From NCBI GenBank assembly GCA_036897095.1, contig JAYMSP010002132.1, forward strand, positions 1 through 26,073: a stretch of DNA of 26,073 nt, in the 5' to 3' direction. This stretch comes from Plantago elongata (taxonomy: Eukaryota > Streptophyta > Magnoliopsida > Lamiales > Plantaginaceae). The notes beneath the pieces are model-generated. The model did not search any database, had not been told where the DNA came from, and saw nothing but the letters and a program-made list of their open reading frames with translations. This document shows, piece after piece, positions 9,499 through 19,890 of the stretch. A program made the position numbers and the translations under genes. Within the stretch, counting starts at the first letter, position 1, and each line of letters begins with the position of its first letter.

Positions 9499-12400
9499 CT
9501 AAACCAAAATTATCTTCGCTGTCTTGGAAAGGCCCTGCCTGGTAGCCTAAATCAGCTCTACTTGCATCTATCTGTGTGCTGGAAATAACATCAGGCCTCA
9601 TCAAATAAGACTGAGTCCGGTGATTGTCTTCTGATGTTAAGTTCCCTAGGAACTCATCCCGTCTTTCATCGAAGGCAGAATTGATGTCTTGCGATGTCGC
9701 AGCATGTTCTGGTGAAGATTTAGGCTCAATTTCTGCATCCCCAAATTCCTCCTTGTACATATCCTCAATCATGGGTTTCCAAAGACGTACACGTGCATTA
9801 ATAAACCAGTTTGCCACCTGAATATATGAACAGACTTTTAGTTTAAGTGTGTAATTAATAGTTTGAAATCCCTGTGTTTACTACACAAGATCTCCCTTTT
9901 CTTTTTTATTTGAAATAGCTAAAAGTTAACTCGAACCCCCGACCTATTGGTTGGAGGTGAAGCGTCTTACCAACTGAACTGCGCTTCGTTGTCACACAAG
10001 ATCTCCCTTATGTTTCTTAAATGAAAGTTTTTGAAAGAAGGGGGTTTGCAGCTGGATTTTCATTCATTGTAATAACATGGTAAGTTTTGTGCGAGGTGCA
10101 TATAAGACAAGTTTTGAACTGTTAATCAAACAAGGAAAAGGAAGGTGAGGATGACACTGGAAAACAGAATGTTTACCTGGCTTCGGCTTAATCCTGTCTG
10201 TCTTGCAAGCACAATTTTTTCCGAGTCTTTCGGGTAACTGTCAAATGGTCAACATTTATAATTAAGATGCGTGCCTTAGGTTTAAATGCAGTGGAAATAA
10301 GAGAAAAAGAACAGCAAGAACATACGGGTGAAGGAAATGCTCAAAAAGCCAAGCACGAAGGATTGACACGGCATTTTCAGGCAAGCCCCTCTGTGGTCTC
10401 CAAGGTTGTCTCATTACACCAAACTGGTGGATAGCCTTTCTTTGCCTGAGCTGCTGATCCACATAACGTAGACGAGACAATACCCCTTGACCTGGGGAAT
10501 TCGGGTCCTGGTCTCCTAACCCCTTTTGTGCTTCTTGAATTTGTTTCTTGATTGCATCTCGTAAACAGCGAAACTGGCGGGAAATTGTTTGGAGGGCGAC
10601 TGCTGTGTATGGCTGAGCAGCACCCGGGCCTGCAACCATGTCGAATGATGACACCACTAATTGCATTTGTTGAAAATACTGTTTGTATCTTCTATCCACC
10701 TATCGAGTAAACAGAAAGTATGAGATCTTTTAGCTTAACAATGAAAATGATGCGAGGTAGGGGACATGAAGAAACGTAACCAGGATGTTTTAGATGCTAG
10801 ATGTGTAACCAACTGTACACCCTCTATCAGATTAGTGTTTCACATGCTATGTGAGATGGTGAACAAGTGTTTCACCCGTACTATCTAATAAAACCGTAAC
10901 CAGAAAATAAAATGTCAACACAGGTAAAAGTTACATGAATTCTAAGTGATTACTATTGGGCAAGAGAGAAAAATACTGTTTGAGGAGCTGGATTCAGAAG
11001 AAACAAAAATTCAGAAGTTAACTTTTTTTAAATATGCATTTATTAATATTAAAGACCATATCAAATCCTTTATCACTTCCATAATCAACATTTGCAAAAT
11101 TTCCAGGTCTGTTTGATCCTTAAACACTAACAACAATTCCCCACAGAGTTCACTTTTTTCTTGATTTCAAATCCTCGACCTCCTCAATTGATGAGAAGAT
11201 TTCAATGGGCTGAGCTCTTCCACGAGTTAGATTATCCATTTTCATTGATGTCCAATATCACTATAATCATAATCCTTCTAAGACTGGAAACAGAGAGTTT
11301 AGTTCATCCTCTAATTAATGCAGCATGATTTTGTAATAGTTCACGTGCATCATGTTGTGCCCAAAATTTTCCTATAGAAAGGAAACACATTTATGTTTTA
11401 AACTTCAAAGTTCGTCAGAGACTCAGAGTGCTGTTCATACTTCAGAGTACCAGTAACAACAGAAACATAGAAGCAAAATACAACTTCCAAACAAGAACTG
11501 TGAAAATAGCACTGGATTGTTGAGGAGAATGAAACTCACTCGCCAACAAGCATGATTATGTTCCAAACGAATAACTATCCTTGTAGTTTTTTTTTTTTTT
11601 TTTTTTGTGGGATCATAATTAAGGTGGAATTAATATGAACATCTCTAGTGATTGAACGAGTGGAGGTATTAAACCATCAGCATACTTCACATAAAATGAA
11701 GCATATAACTTTTTCTAAATAATTGGTACATAATTAAGTGAGACCTTGAGGTGCAGAAGGAACCGAAGAAGCTAGTAACATACATTAAACCAGGACAGAG
11801 AAACAGAACATAAATGGAATTATTTAGAGAAAAACTGCAACTCAGTTTTCATCGCCCAAGAAACATGATGTAGAAGTTTATAATTATTAATAACTGAAGA
11901 TGCAAAAAAAACTATAGAATTGATAAAACAGAAGCATGCTTAAATGACTGAGGAAATCACATAGGCATTGAAAAAGTAAGTACGATACCTCATCTAACAT
12001 GGAGAAAAGTTTTGTAATTTTATCCTGCAAATCATGGCGTTCAGTGGGTAAGAGATCACGAGGTGCTTTGGCAGTTGACTCTTGAAGCTCATCCTTTTTC
12101 ACATCTGTCCCCGAGGAGGATCCGTCTTGATCAAGCGAATTAAAGTTCCGAGCTTTTTCCGACTGTCTCAGAACTTTATGGATATTCACTACTTCATCAA
12201 GTAAATCTTGAGCCGCCTTGAGATATTTAGAGTTACAAAATGTTCTTGCATATTCTGGTACTAGATGTTGGGACGGGGCAAAGCTTGTTGTCATTTTGGG
12301 ACTAATTAAATTATCCTGAGGTCCGTAATTTACAATATTCTCCTGATTCTTTCCCGTCAGATCGAATGATAAGTACTGAACATTCTTGAGATCGTTGTGT

Positions 12401-12897
12401 TGGGACTCTGATTGCATACCAGAACTTAACATCGAACAGAAGCTTGAGTTTGTATACTGGTTCATATCGGAAGACAGCTGGAGCATCGAAGGTCCTTGAG
12501 ACCCCAAGCTAAGTGACAAACCATGATAGTCTGATATTGGCTCAGAGCTCTGAACATGCATCGATTCTTTAGAAAACATGTGTGTATCTGCTACAACCGA
12601 ATTTCCATCTGAATAACGAGGAGCCATATTAAGCTCTCTATCAATTTGATGCATTTGTGTGGTAACATTAGTAGTAGGTGGAATAAACACCATTTCATCC
12701 CTGCTCGAAATAGATTCAGCTTCGACATGGTCAATACCAGACAACAAATTCGGGTAGGCTAAAGACATTGAGCGTTGGATCTCATACTCCTTATTATTAG
12801 GAAGCTCCGACGACGGATAAGAAAGTTTCTGATTCACAAAATATCCGGTCGGAAGCATGTCTCCTTCACTAGATACACTTGAATAATATGATGCCAT
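9443..12897 (-). CDS. BLH3: BEL1-like TALE homeodomain transcription factor, BLH3/BLH10 type (4 coding exons, 572 aa)
   Basis: Coding exons: 11989-12897, 10326-10699, 10177-10237, 9443-9817; 1719 nt in one frame. Seen: DEMVFIPPT (67-75) and [10 protein letters not shown] (125-134) near the N-terminus; SKY domain [15 protein letters not shown] (223-237); BELL domain from about 285 ([11 protein letters not shown]) through [13 protein letters not shown] (304-316) to about 358; and a TALE homeodomain (about 402-464) with the PYP loop (428-430) and recognition helix [10 protein letters not shown] (452-461). Exon order (SKY, BELL, a 61-nt homeodomain exon, homeodomain end plus tail) is typical of BELL genes. 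Family knowledge: BELL proteins pair with KNOX proteins through SKY/BELL and act in the nucleus on meristem and organ development. EMVFIPPT and GLSLSLG suggest the BLH3/BLH10 group from memory, so the symbol is group-level only. I see no C-terminal VSLTLGL motif, and the tail may be cut by a frameshift (see 9316-9498). Confidence 0.92.
9818..10176 (-). other. BLH intron 3 (homeodomain intron), carrying a SINE
   Basis: The donor is GTAAAC after the codons for LSRSQ, and the acceptor is TTCAG before those for VANWF. It separates homeodomain helix 2 from the recognition helix. It contains the SINE insertion at 9899-9993. Confidence 0.85.
9899..9993 (-). mobile_element. Minimal tRNA-derived SINE (95 bp) with perfect target-site duplication
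   Basis: On the minus strand it reads as a tRNA-like head: box A-like CAGTTCAGTTGGTAAGACGC, an anticodon-arm-like segment, then box B-like GGGGGTTCGAGT, followed by a short A-rich 3' end (AAATAAAAAAGAA). The 16-bp ACACAAGATCTCCCTT flanks it perfectly (9883-9898 and 9994-10009), as in L1-type target-primed insertion. The body is almost only the tRNA head, which is very short for a plant SINE. Not a functional tRNA gene: the acceptor stem does not close and an A-rich tail follows. Confidence 0.85.
10700..11988 (-). other. BLH intron 1 of the coding region (1289 bp)
   Basis: The donor is GTATCG after the codons for SMLDE, and the acceptor is ATAG before those for VDRRYK. It is AT-rich with a 21-base T run near 11587-11607 (plus strand). 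Nothing else is recognised. Confidence 0.8.
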
Positions 12898-12914
12898 CTC
12901 TTTAACCTCACTAA

Positions 12915-12956
12915 TTACTTCCACCAGTTGACGAAATTCGAAAGGAGATGAACCAT
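12915..12956 (-). other. Upstream ORF (13 codons) in the BLH 5' leader
   Basis: An ATG at 12956 opens a frame MVHLLSNFVNWWK ending in TAA at 12915, 17 nt before the BLH start codon and in another frame. It is retained whether or not the predicted leader intron is spliced. Such a uORF could lower main-ORF translation; this is inferred. Confidence 0.5.
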
Positions 12957-13003
12957 AACAGTCAACACCAGAGAATTTCAAAGTTAAACGGAGCTGCTGA
13001 GAG

Positions 13004-13509
13004 CTGGTATCAAACAAACAAAACAAGAACATGAATCAGAACATGCAACAAATATATCGAAAACACGAAAAATCAACAGAATTATCGTTGCGGTTCAAAG
13101 ACATGTTTGCCTTCACGGAAGAAAGAATTATAGTTCATTGAATGTTAGAATCCCAAATTCAGAATTCTTTCAAATTGATCTAAATTCCCTGAAAATTGTC
13201 CCAACAGATACTAATTAAGTTCAGTGCAAAAACAGAGAGAAGGCACAAATTTCAATCAAGAGAGTAACAAATTTCTATGATTGACTCATGAACACTATCC
13301 ATAAGCTAAAAAAATCCTATCTTTGCTTCAAAAGAGTCATTGACAACCAATTCAAGAACACAATATACACTATTGAGCAAGTAAATTATGATGACCCAGA
13401 GCAAAATTGAGCAAGAAACACACAAAAGTGAGCTAAAAGCTGAAACTCATCATCACACTGAAACACAACATGAGTAAACAATTAAAGCAAGAAAATGAAA
13501 AAAGCTTAC
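13004..13509 (-). other. Predicted intron in the BLH 5' UTR
   Basis: A strong donor CAG|GTAAGC lies at 13510/13509 and an acceptor ACCAG at 13004-13005. Removing it joins a pyrimidine-rich leader exon (13510 to about 13660) to the exon carrying the start ATG (12897). Leader introns are common in BELL genes. It is inferred from splice signals only. Confidence 0.55.
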
Positions 13510-13685
13510 CTGGGGAAAAGGAAGAAGGAAAAAGAGGAGTAGAAAAATGATTAATTGTTGCCCTCAAATTGGGAAGCAAAGGCAGAAGAAAGAGAGATGA
13601 AATTGGAGAAAAAGAAACTACTACTGATCCCGAAGAAGAACAAGACCAACAACCCTCCTTATCATTGAACAATGACACCAACCAA

Positions 13686-13710
13686 AATATATATTTAATT
13701 AATATATATT
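13686..13710 (-). promoter_or_regulatory. Candidate TATA element of the BLH promoter
   Basis: A 25-bp, nearly palindromic AT tract (ATATATAT, TTAATTAA, ATATATAT) sits just upstream of the pyrimidine-rich leader. It would place transcription start near 13655-13665 on the minus strand. It rests on position and composition only. Confidence 0.45.
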
Positions 13711-13772
13711 CTTGAAAAAAAAACAAAAAAGGAAGAAGGAGAAAAAGAAAAGAATGATGAGTCTCAAAGCTT

Positions 13773-13797
13773 CATCTTCTTCTTCTTCTTCTACTTA
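13773..13797. repeat. (TTC)n / (GAA)n microsatellite upstream of the BLH gene
   Basis: A run of CTTCATCTTCTTCTTCTTCT type, reading GAAGAAGAAG on the gene strand. GA-rich tracts near plant homeobox promoters can be bound by BPC/GAGA factors; that role here is only a possibility. Confidence 0.6.
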
Positions 13798-13799
13798 TT

Positions 13800-14893
13800 G
13801 TAATGAAATTGTTGATTAAAGAAACAATATATTCGTTTTCAGCTTAGGCCAACTTTCTCACGTGGAGACAAGTTACAGGCCTAAGATTACCCAGATGGTG
13901 CAATTAAATCATAAAACTGCCAAAAGGGTTGGTTGTACTTGTATGTATTGTATTGTTGTTTGCTACTATTCGGCTGTGTGTTTTAGATACATCATACAAA
14001 TTACAAATTATAATAATAATACTTGCCTTTACCCTATGTTCTGCTCTTTTAATTTATTCGTCATCATGCCCTTATTTTCTTTTGGCACTACATATTGCAC
14101 TATATTCATTTTATCCAAATAGGTATAACTCTTACTCAAATCGAACACTATTAATAACTCAATTTGATTCAACTCTTTAAAGTTCAAGATCAATTCGTTA
14201 AATAAGGTTTAAAGTCAATTACAATTCGTTAAAGTTCATTTTTGTTGATGTTACTCAAACGGGCTCAATTTCGTTCCTATAGTTATATGTATTTTTCGAC
14301 AACGAGCTCAATAATCAAATTCATTTTATTAACGAGTCAAGCAAGCCAGTTCGAGCTTGATTGCAGCGGTTTGGTCCAGCTTAGCTCGTTAGACATTGCT
14401 TGTAGGTATGTGCATTATTTAATTTTGGATGAAGTATTACTTAATTTAAGGCATATGAGATTATGCATGCATATGTATAATAGAAAGATGGGTGAATTAA
14501 TATGGTAGTTAAGTGCAAGTAAATAATAATAAAACACACACAACTACCAGTAAGTGGACCTAAAAGATTGGTTGGTTGGTTGGTCTTTGTTGTTGTTATT
14601 GTTAAGAAGGAAGCTAAGAAAGAAAAGAGTTAGTAGCATTCACCATTTAAAGGCAAGCTAGGCATCAATGAAGGCAAGGCAAGGTGTTGTTGTTATAACC
14701 ACTGTAGTTAGGTCATGGCCATGGTCGGTTGAATGGTCTACTTGAATGCCAATCAACACTTATTAGCTAGCTGTATTGTTTTGTATATATAAATATGTAC
14801 GTATTTCTTGATTCATAACTTGTTCTACTTAGTATCGGTGTGTGTATTACTATTAGCAATTGCCTAATCGGTTGGTAACATCAATGATGCATG

Positions 14894-14927
<34 letters not shown>

Positions 14928-15380
14928 ATTACAATACCTTGAATTTGTTGGTTAATGTGGAATGGATAGATGGATAACTGCGTACGCATTCATTGTTGCT
15001 CTGGAAGGAAAATATATATGTAACTATGTTAGCAACTCTTAACTTGTTAGTAGTTTATGTTAATATGCAATGTTCATGTCAAATTATGTTCGTGTGATTT
15101 CTTCTTTAGAAGATAAGATATTATATAAAAGTTTGTGTATTTAGAAGAAATATATATTTTATTTATTTCATATTGTTTTTTTATTTTAGTTAGCCTACTT
15201 GAATATTAATTTACATATAAAACATTTTCAGCGAAGCACTAAAGTGCGATATGTGTTATTTTTATCATATAATCTTTTCAATACGTGTTATTCACTAGTT
15301 ACCTACTATGTCATTGTAAACTTATGATTAAATTCGGCGTCTAAATATCTTAACTGTAAACGTATTCAAGTTTGACGGGG
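13800..15380. other. Gene-free AT-rich interval with low-complexity tracts
   Basis: No ORF with a recognisable domain is seen. Around 14190-14395 there is degraded sequence rich in ATTCGTTAAA, ACGAGCTC and AGCTCGTT blocks, which resembles dispersed plant repeats but cannot be named. A TTGGTTGG run lies near 14570-14582. Confidence 0.5.
14894..14926. repeat. (AAT)n microsatellite
   Basis: About ten consecutive ATA/AAT units, uninterrupted, in intergenic sequence. Likely length-polymorphic. Confidence 0.9.
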
Positions 15381-15390
15381 CTATTGTGCC

Positions 15391-15551
15391 GTACCAAAAG
15401 CAAAAAGTTCACATTGTTGAGCACCATTTTCTAACATGGCATGGACTACTTTTCAAGTCTTAACTCGTATGCACATACGAAAACTAATCCACTATTTGTA
15501 ACGTACCAAGAACAAAAGCTTCACATTATAGAGCACTCTTTTTTCAGACTT
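15391..15551. repeat. Diverged direct repeat, about 112-bp period
   Basis: GTACCAAAAGCAAAAAGTTC then ACATTGTTGAGCAC at 15391 recurs as GTACCAAGAACAAAAGCTTC then ACATTATAGAGCAC at 15503. An AGTCTTAAC/AGACTTAAC block and CATGG/CATGC follow each copy in differing order. Probably an old tandem duplication. Confidence 0.65.
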
Positions 15552-15581
15552 AACATGCTACTGCTCTCTATTTTAACTTAT

Positions 15582-15616
15582 AAGCATACCAGAAAACTAA
15601 GCATACCAGAAAAACT
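15582..15616. repeat. 17-bp tandem duplication
   Basis: AAGCATACCAGAAAACT is followed directly by AAGCATACCAGAAAAACT, one extra A in the second copy. A recent slippage or duplication event. Confidence 0.85.
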
Positions 15617-15619
15617 ACC

Positions 15620-17030
15620 AGTTAACCACACCTTGTAACTTGTAAGTTTCTCTAAAGCAAGTACGTTTAATTTATATCTGAGTGGGCTACCGGTGGAAGG
15701 ATCTTAGAAGCTATAATACATTTGTACCATTGCTTAGAGTATATTATTCCTAGACTGCTCTCCAAGTCATACTGGTCAGTGTCGTATCAAAAGTTAAAAA
15801 CATATCAATTCCATGTAGTTCATCCTCACTCTATGCAATATGCGAGACTTTTTTATTAGTAACCTATAAAATTATTGCATAACTAGCACATTTTACTTAG
15901 TTATCGTGAATAAATTTTAATAAAGAAAAGTGTATATTGTGAACTTGAATATCATTATCAACTTCTTCATATACTATTATTTTAAGACGTTACTATGTTG
16001 TTCCATTATTGACTTTTACTTGTTTTCCATATGAAATGAAATAACTTGGAGATGTCATATTGCTTCTTTAATATTAACTTGTTACGGCTTCGCTGCTTCA
16101 TAACTTAACAATATAATTCAACTCAACGGTTATCATGTCATTATCCAGATCTATATGTAGCCATAAAATAAACTACCACGTAACAATTTAATTAATACAA
16201 TTTTCATTTCACTTTTGGCTATTCCGATATTGAGCAAAACCAACTAAATACTAAATATTAGTTAATAAGTTAATTGATATATACTTTTCACCGTTTATAT
16301 ATTGAAAATATTTGAACTCCACTATCCATTATAATAATCTAATTTGGTCTATATAAAATTTCCCGACTTTATTTCCATTAATCATTTAATAAACTCACAT
16401 TAATTTATTACATTACGTTAAAATTCATGTCCGGTTATGCAGAAACTTGAATTAGAGACGGAGGGATAGTTGATAATTATTTCAGAGGTGTTTAGTAAAT
16501 TTGATTATAATTGGAGAATCGGAATAGTTTGTATTTCGAATATATATAACTTATATTGTATCCAAATGGAAACATTATATTCTCAATACATAGAAAATGT
16601 TCATGATCTACAACTATGAAGAAGAATACTTTCCCAAATTTGGACGTCTTCAACCTCAAAATCCAAAGTGTTTCTCGGTTTAATGTATGCTTGATAATTG
16701 ACATTCATGATACAAAGTCTTAAATATAAAACGAATATGAAAGAAAAAGACAAGAAAGAAAGAAGCGGACAAATTAAAATAAAAACCAAGATGGTTATTT
16801 ACATAGTCGGGTAGATGTTGCATTGTGCTGCGTTAAAAAGTGAGGGTAAATTAGAATAATATATATGGAGATTAGTGGATAAATTAATTGGTGATAATGT
16901 TGATGTTAGGGGAATCGTTGTTTAGTACAAGTGGCATCATATTTTGCTATAATAGCCGACGGTATTGTTAGCCGCGTATCGTAATTGTTGTCAGTTACCA
17001 CAAGAATATACTGTACGCCAGATTTTTCCG
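15620..17030. other. Gene-free AT-rich interval with a MITE end remnant
   Basis: No supported gene is seen. AGAGACGGAGGGATA at about 16454-16468 looks like the right end of a Stowaway-like element (reverse complement TATCCCTCCGTCTCT), but no matching left end was found. Confidence 0.45.
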
Positions 17031-17040
17031 AATTACTACG

Positions 17041-17250
17041 CCTCCGTCTCAATTAAAATGAAACATATCTTAAATATATAATTTTTTAAAAAGTATATAG
17101 TATATAGTTAAAATGAATTTGAGATATAAAAATATATGCAGACCTAATAATATAGGGTTGAAAATAAATTGTAATATAAGATTATTTTCATAAATAAAAA
17201 ATTATTTCACTTCTATTGGATGTTTAAACCGGAAAATTATTTCACTTCTA
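17041..17250. repeat. MITE left-end remnant and 35-bp tandem repeat
   Basis: CCTCCGTCTCAATTAAAATG near 17041 resembles a Stowaway-like left end. Further on, ATTATTTCACTTCTA occurs at 17201-17215 and again at 17236-17250, a 35-bp period. A right terminus is not clear. Confidence 0.45.
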
Positions 17251-17770
17251 ATGAGAATGAATGAGCAGTATATAATATTATCGACGTCATGTAATGTTAT
17301 GTCACATTTTATCTTAAAATACAAAATGTAATAGTACCAATTATTATAAGAGACGAAATATAAATAAATATATAATTTATTTAGAAGATTCAAAATATAG
17401 AATATAATCTAGTTATATATTATAAATAAAATAATAAAATGTATAAGGTCTAGCTGAATTTCTATGGGTGGGAAATGTAAACTTGTTGAAAGATTAAATA
17501 TAATATTCTTATAAATACAAACTTACATACATGTAAACTTAATATACTCGATAACTACTATAGAATAAAATAACTCTAATCAATTCTATTAAAGATAATC
17601 TAATACTCTAATCTTTCAAGTATGCACTGTCTGCCATTGTCAGGGTTGTGGGCTCCACCAGCACTTGAAACTGAGGGTTAGATTTTTTCGCCATCTACCA
17701 TTTTCCCCAGATTCAATTTTAGTAAGTAAAGAAAATATAAGGACTAAAACTGTAAAAAGGAAAAGACTTC

Positions 17771-17846
17771 TGTTTGGATGGACATTTGAGTGGGCATTTG
17801 GATGGATTTTGGTGAAAATTGTGTTTGGATGAACATTTGAGTGAGG
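17771..17846. repeat. Short direct repeat, 51-bp period
   Basis: TGTTTGGATGGACATTTGAG at 17771 recurs as TGTTTGGATGAACATTTGAG at 17822. The surrounding GTTTGGATG-type sequence is reminiscent of termini of some plant DNA transposons, but no element can be delimited. Confidence 0.55.
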
Positions 17847-18094
17847 TATTTTAAGTGTATTTTAGACCAAATCAATGTTCATCGAGCCAAATGGGGGTAT
17901 TCAAATCTAAATTGCAAAAATGAAGTTAGTTTGGACTTTGGAGACTCAATGTATGAAGAAACTAAAGCTACGAAAAAAGAGAGAGATTCAAAAAGAAGAG
18001 AGCCATAGACACGATGGACGAACTGGGCGGATGAACTAAGATGTATTGTAGTGAAGCACGTGAGTCCGTTGAGAATACAGATAATCGATTACAC

Positions 18095-18175
18095 CGAATC
18101 AGTTGATAAAATACTGAGTAAAACGCTTCACCTCCAATTAATAGGTCGGAGGTTCAAAAAGAAAAAAGAATTAAT
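18095..18175 (+). mobile_element. Degraded copy of the tRNA-derived SINE head
   Basis: Plus-strand CAGTTGATAAAATACTGAGT, AAAACGCTTCACCTCCAA, TAATAGGTCGGAGGTTC is closely similar to the SINE head in the BLH intron (opposite strand), with an extra stretch of about 12 bases between the box A-like part and the CGCTTCACCTCC core. An A-rich tail (AAAAAGAAAAAAGAA) follows at once. I see no clear target duplication. Confidence 0.65.
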
Positions 18176-18179
18176 GTAC

Positions 18180-19890
18180 AATATTTTATAAAGGGTTCAT
18201 CTTTTATCATATATTCAATCTCAGCCTCATAATTAAGTTATTTCCTTTTAATAGTTTAGCGTTTTTGTAGAGCTGAATTTTGCATCCAATAAAATTATAT
18301 CAATTTTACTTCCGTTCAAAAAAATAGTATAATGTAGTAGATATAAGATCAAATTCTAATTGGGTTTATTGTACACAATATTTTTATAAAGTAATATACA
18401 TAAGTCTTTCTTTCTCATTGCTTCATATCTACTATTCGTAGAGTTTCATAAAATATATGAACAGTTATATATTTCACTGGCTCAATTTTCCTTAGAAAAA
18501 TACGGCCATTCCGTTGTTGTATTCTTATTATAATATGTTTACCTAATGTATAAAATATATGTTTATCTAGTTGACAAAGAGTGTGATTTGAATTATAAAA
18601 GACATTGCTTATTCTTTCTCAACGTTCAAAACATTGATCTATCCATGTCGCCTTACCTGATAAATCCAAATGATTCCTCTAACATTGAAAGAATCGACCG
18701 AGCCAATATAACTAATTTTGTTCCTTGCCCGTTTAAATAAGTAGCGTGCCAGTATGGATTCCACTAATTAATTACATAACAAGCAAGCAGATGATATGTA
18801 TAATTACTATAACAAAACTATAGATTACAGTTCTTATACGAAAAAGTATAACAACAACAATAATAATGGTGTTTTCATTAAAAAAAAATGAATTTTTTTC
18901 GACAATTCTTGTATTATCTAAAATTCCGCATGGTTAGAAACTTTACGGATTGTTTGGGATATAATTTCATTAATATCTAGATACTTTGTTTAAAGCCATA
19001 TAGTTTATTTTCTGGTGTGGAGTAATTATGTATTCATAAAGGTTGGGAAAAGTAGGTTCTGTGAGCCAAAATATATTTTGCAAGAGTTGAAAAACGGAAC
19101 CATTATAAAAAGAAGATGAAATTGGTTGATTATTTAACTAATGTGAGACCCAAGAGTTGGTGAGATCAAACCAAACAAACAAAAGCTAGTTATACCTATA
19201 TCTCCGGATTGGAATCATCAATCAACCTAGAGATTAGTTGCCTTTGAATTAGCCATCTTTATCCTTTAAATTAACAATCATTTCTAGCCTAAAAATGAAC
19301 CTCCTCAATCAATGTCTCAACAGAAGAACCTTTGTCCATGTAGGTTGTACTTGACTTCTTGTTATTATAATCCACTCATACTCTTGTACGTGTGTCTGAG
19401 TAATGGACAACAACATAGTACTAAATATTGACACACCTTTAACTATTACTCCCTCCGTTCCCTCCATTTCAAATAATCGAGTATATCAGAGTTAGCGTGA
19501 AACTAAAATAATGATAAATGAAACATTGTTTCTATAAGCTGAAAAACAAGCTAAATTACTCGAGCAGCTAGGCTTCTGCAAAAATTAACCCATGTTTAAA
19601 TCTATATGCTACTGTTTGTGGACTAAGGATCCTGGTATAGAGGCTAATTATCTTACTTCCATTGAAAAGGTTACATCCATAAGCAGCCTAAAATCGGGAC
19701 AGGAACTACATCAGAGTTGGTAAGCGTTTTAACCTCTGTGAAACAGCTGTATACTGTGATGTATAGTCCCATGCCGACCTACCACACAGAACCGGCTGCC
19801 TTCAATCAAATGTCTTACATTTAAGCATCTTATGGTTCTCATTTGTGGCATTCACGGGCAAAGAAGGCGTTCTGAAACCAATGCCTGAAT
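18180..19890. other. Gene-free AT-rich interval and RsmI 3' flank
   Basis: No ORF with a recognisable domain is seen. A Stowaway-like left end, CTCCCTCCGTTCCCTCCATT, begins at 19449 after TA, without a detectable partner. The RsmI 3' UTR should lie just below 19891; no clear AATAAA is seen close by. Confidence 0.45.

Noticed and set aside
9910-9985. A genuine tRNA gene on the minus strand
   Set aside because: It has box A- and box B-like sequences, but the acceptor stem cannot close, an A-rich tail follows, and a 16-bp target duplication surrounds it; SINE fits better.
13433-13726. Minus-strand ORF upstream of the BLH gene
   Set aside because: It spans the promoter AT tract, leader exon and donor site; the residues are translated pyrimidine-rich leader (F, S, L, P).
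13862-14508. Overlapping plus-strand ORFs in the intergenic region
   Set aside because: They overlap in different frames, have low-complexity composition and no motifs.
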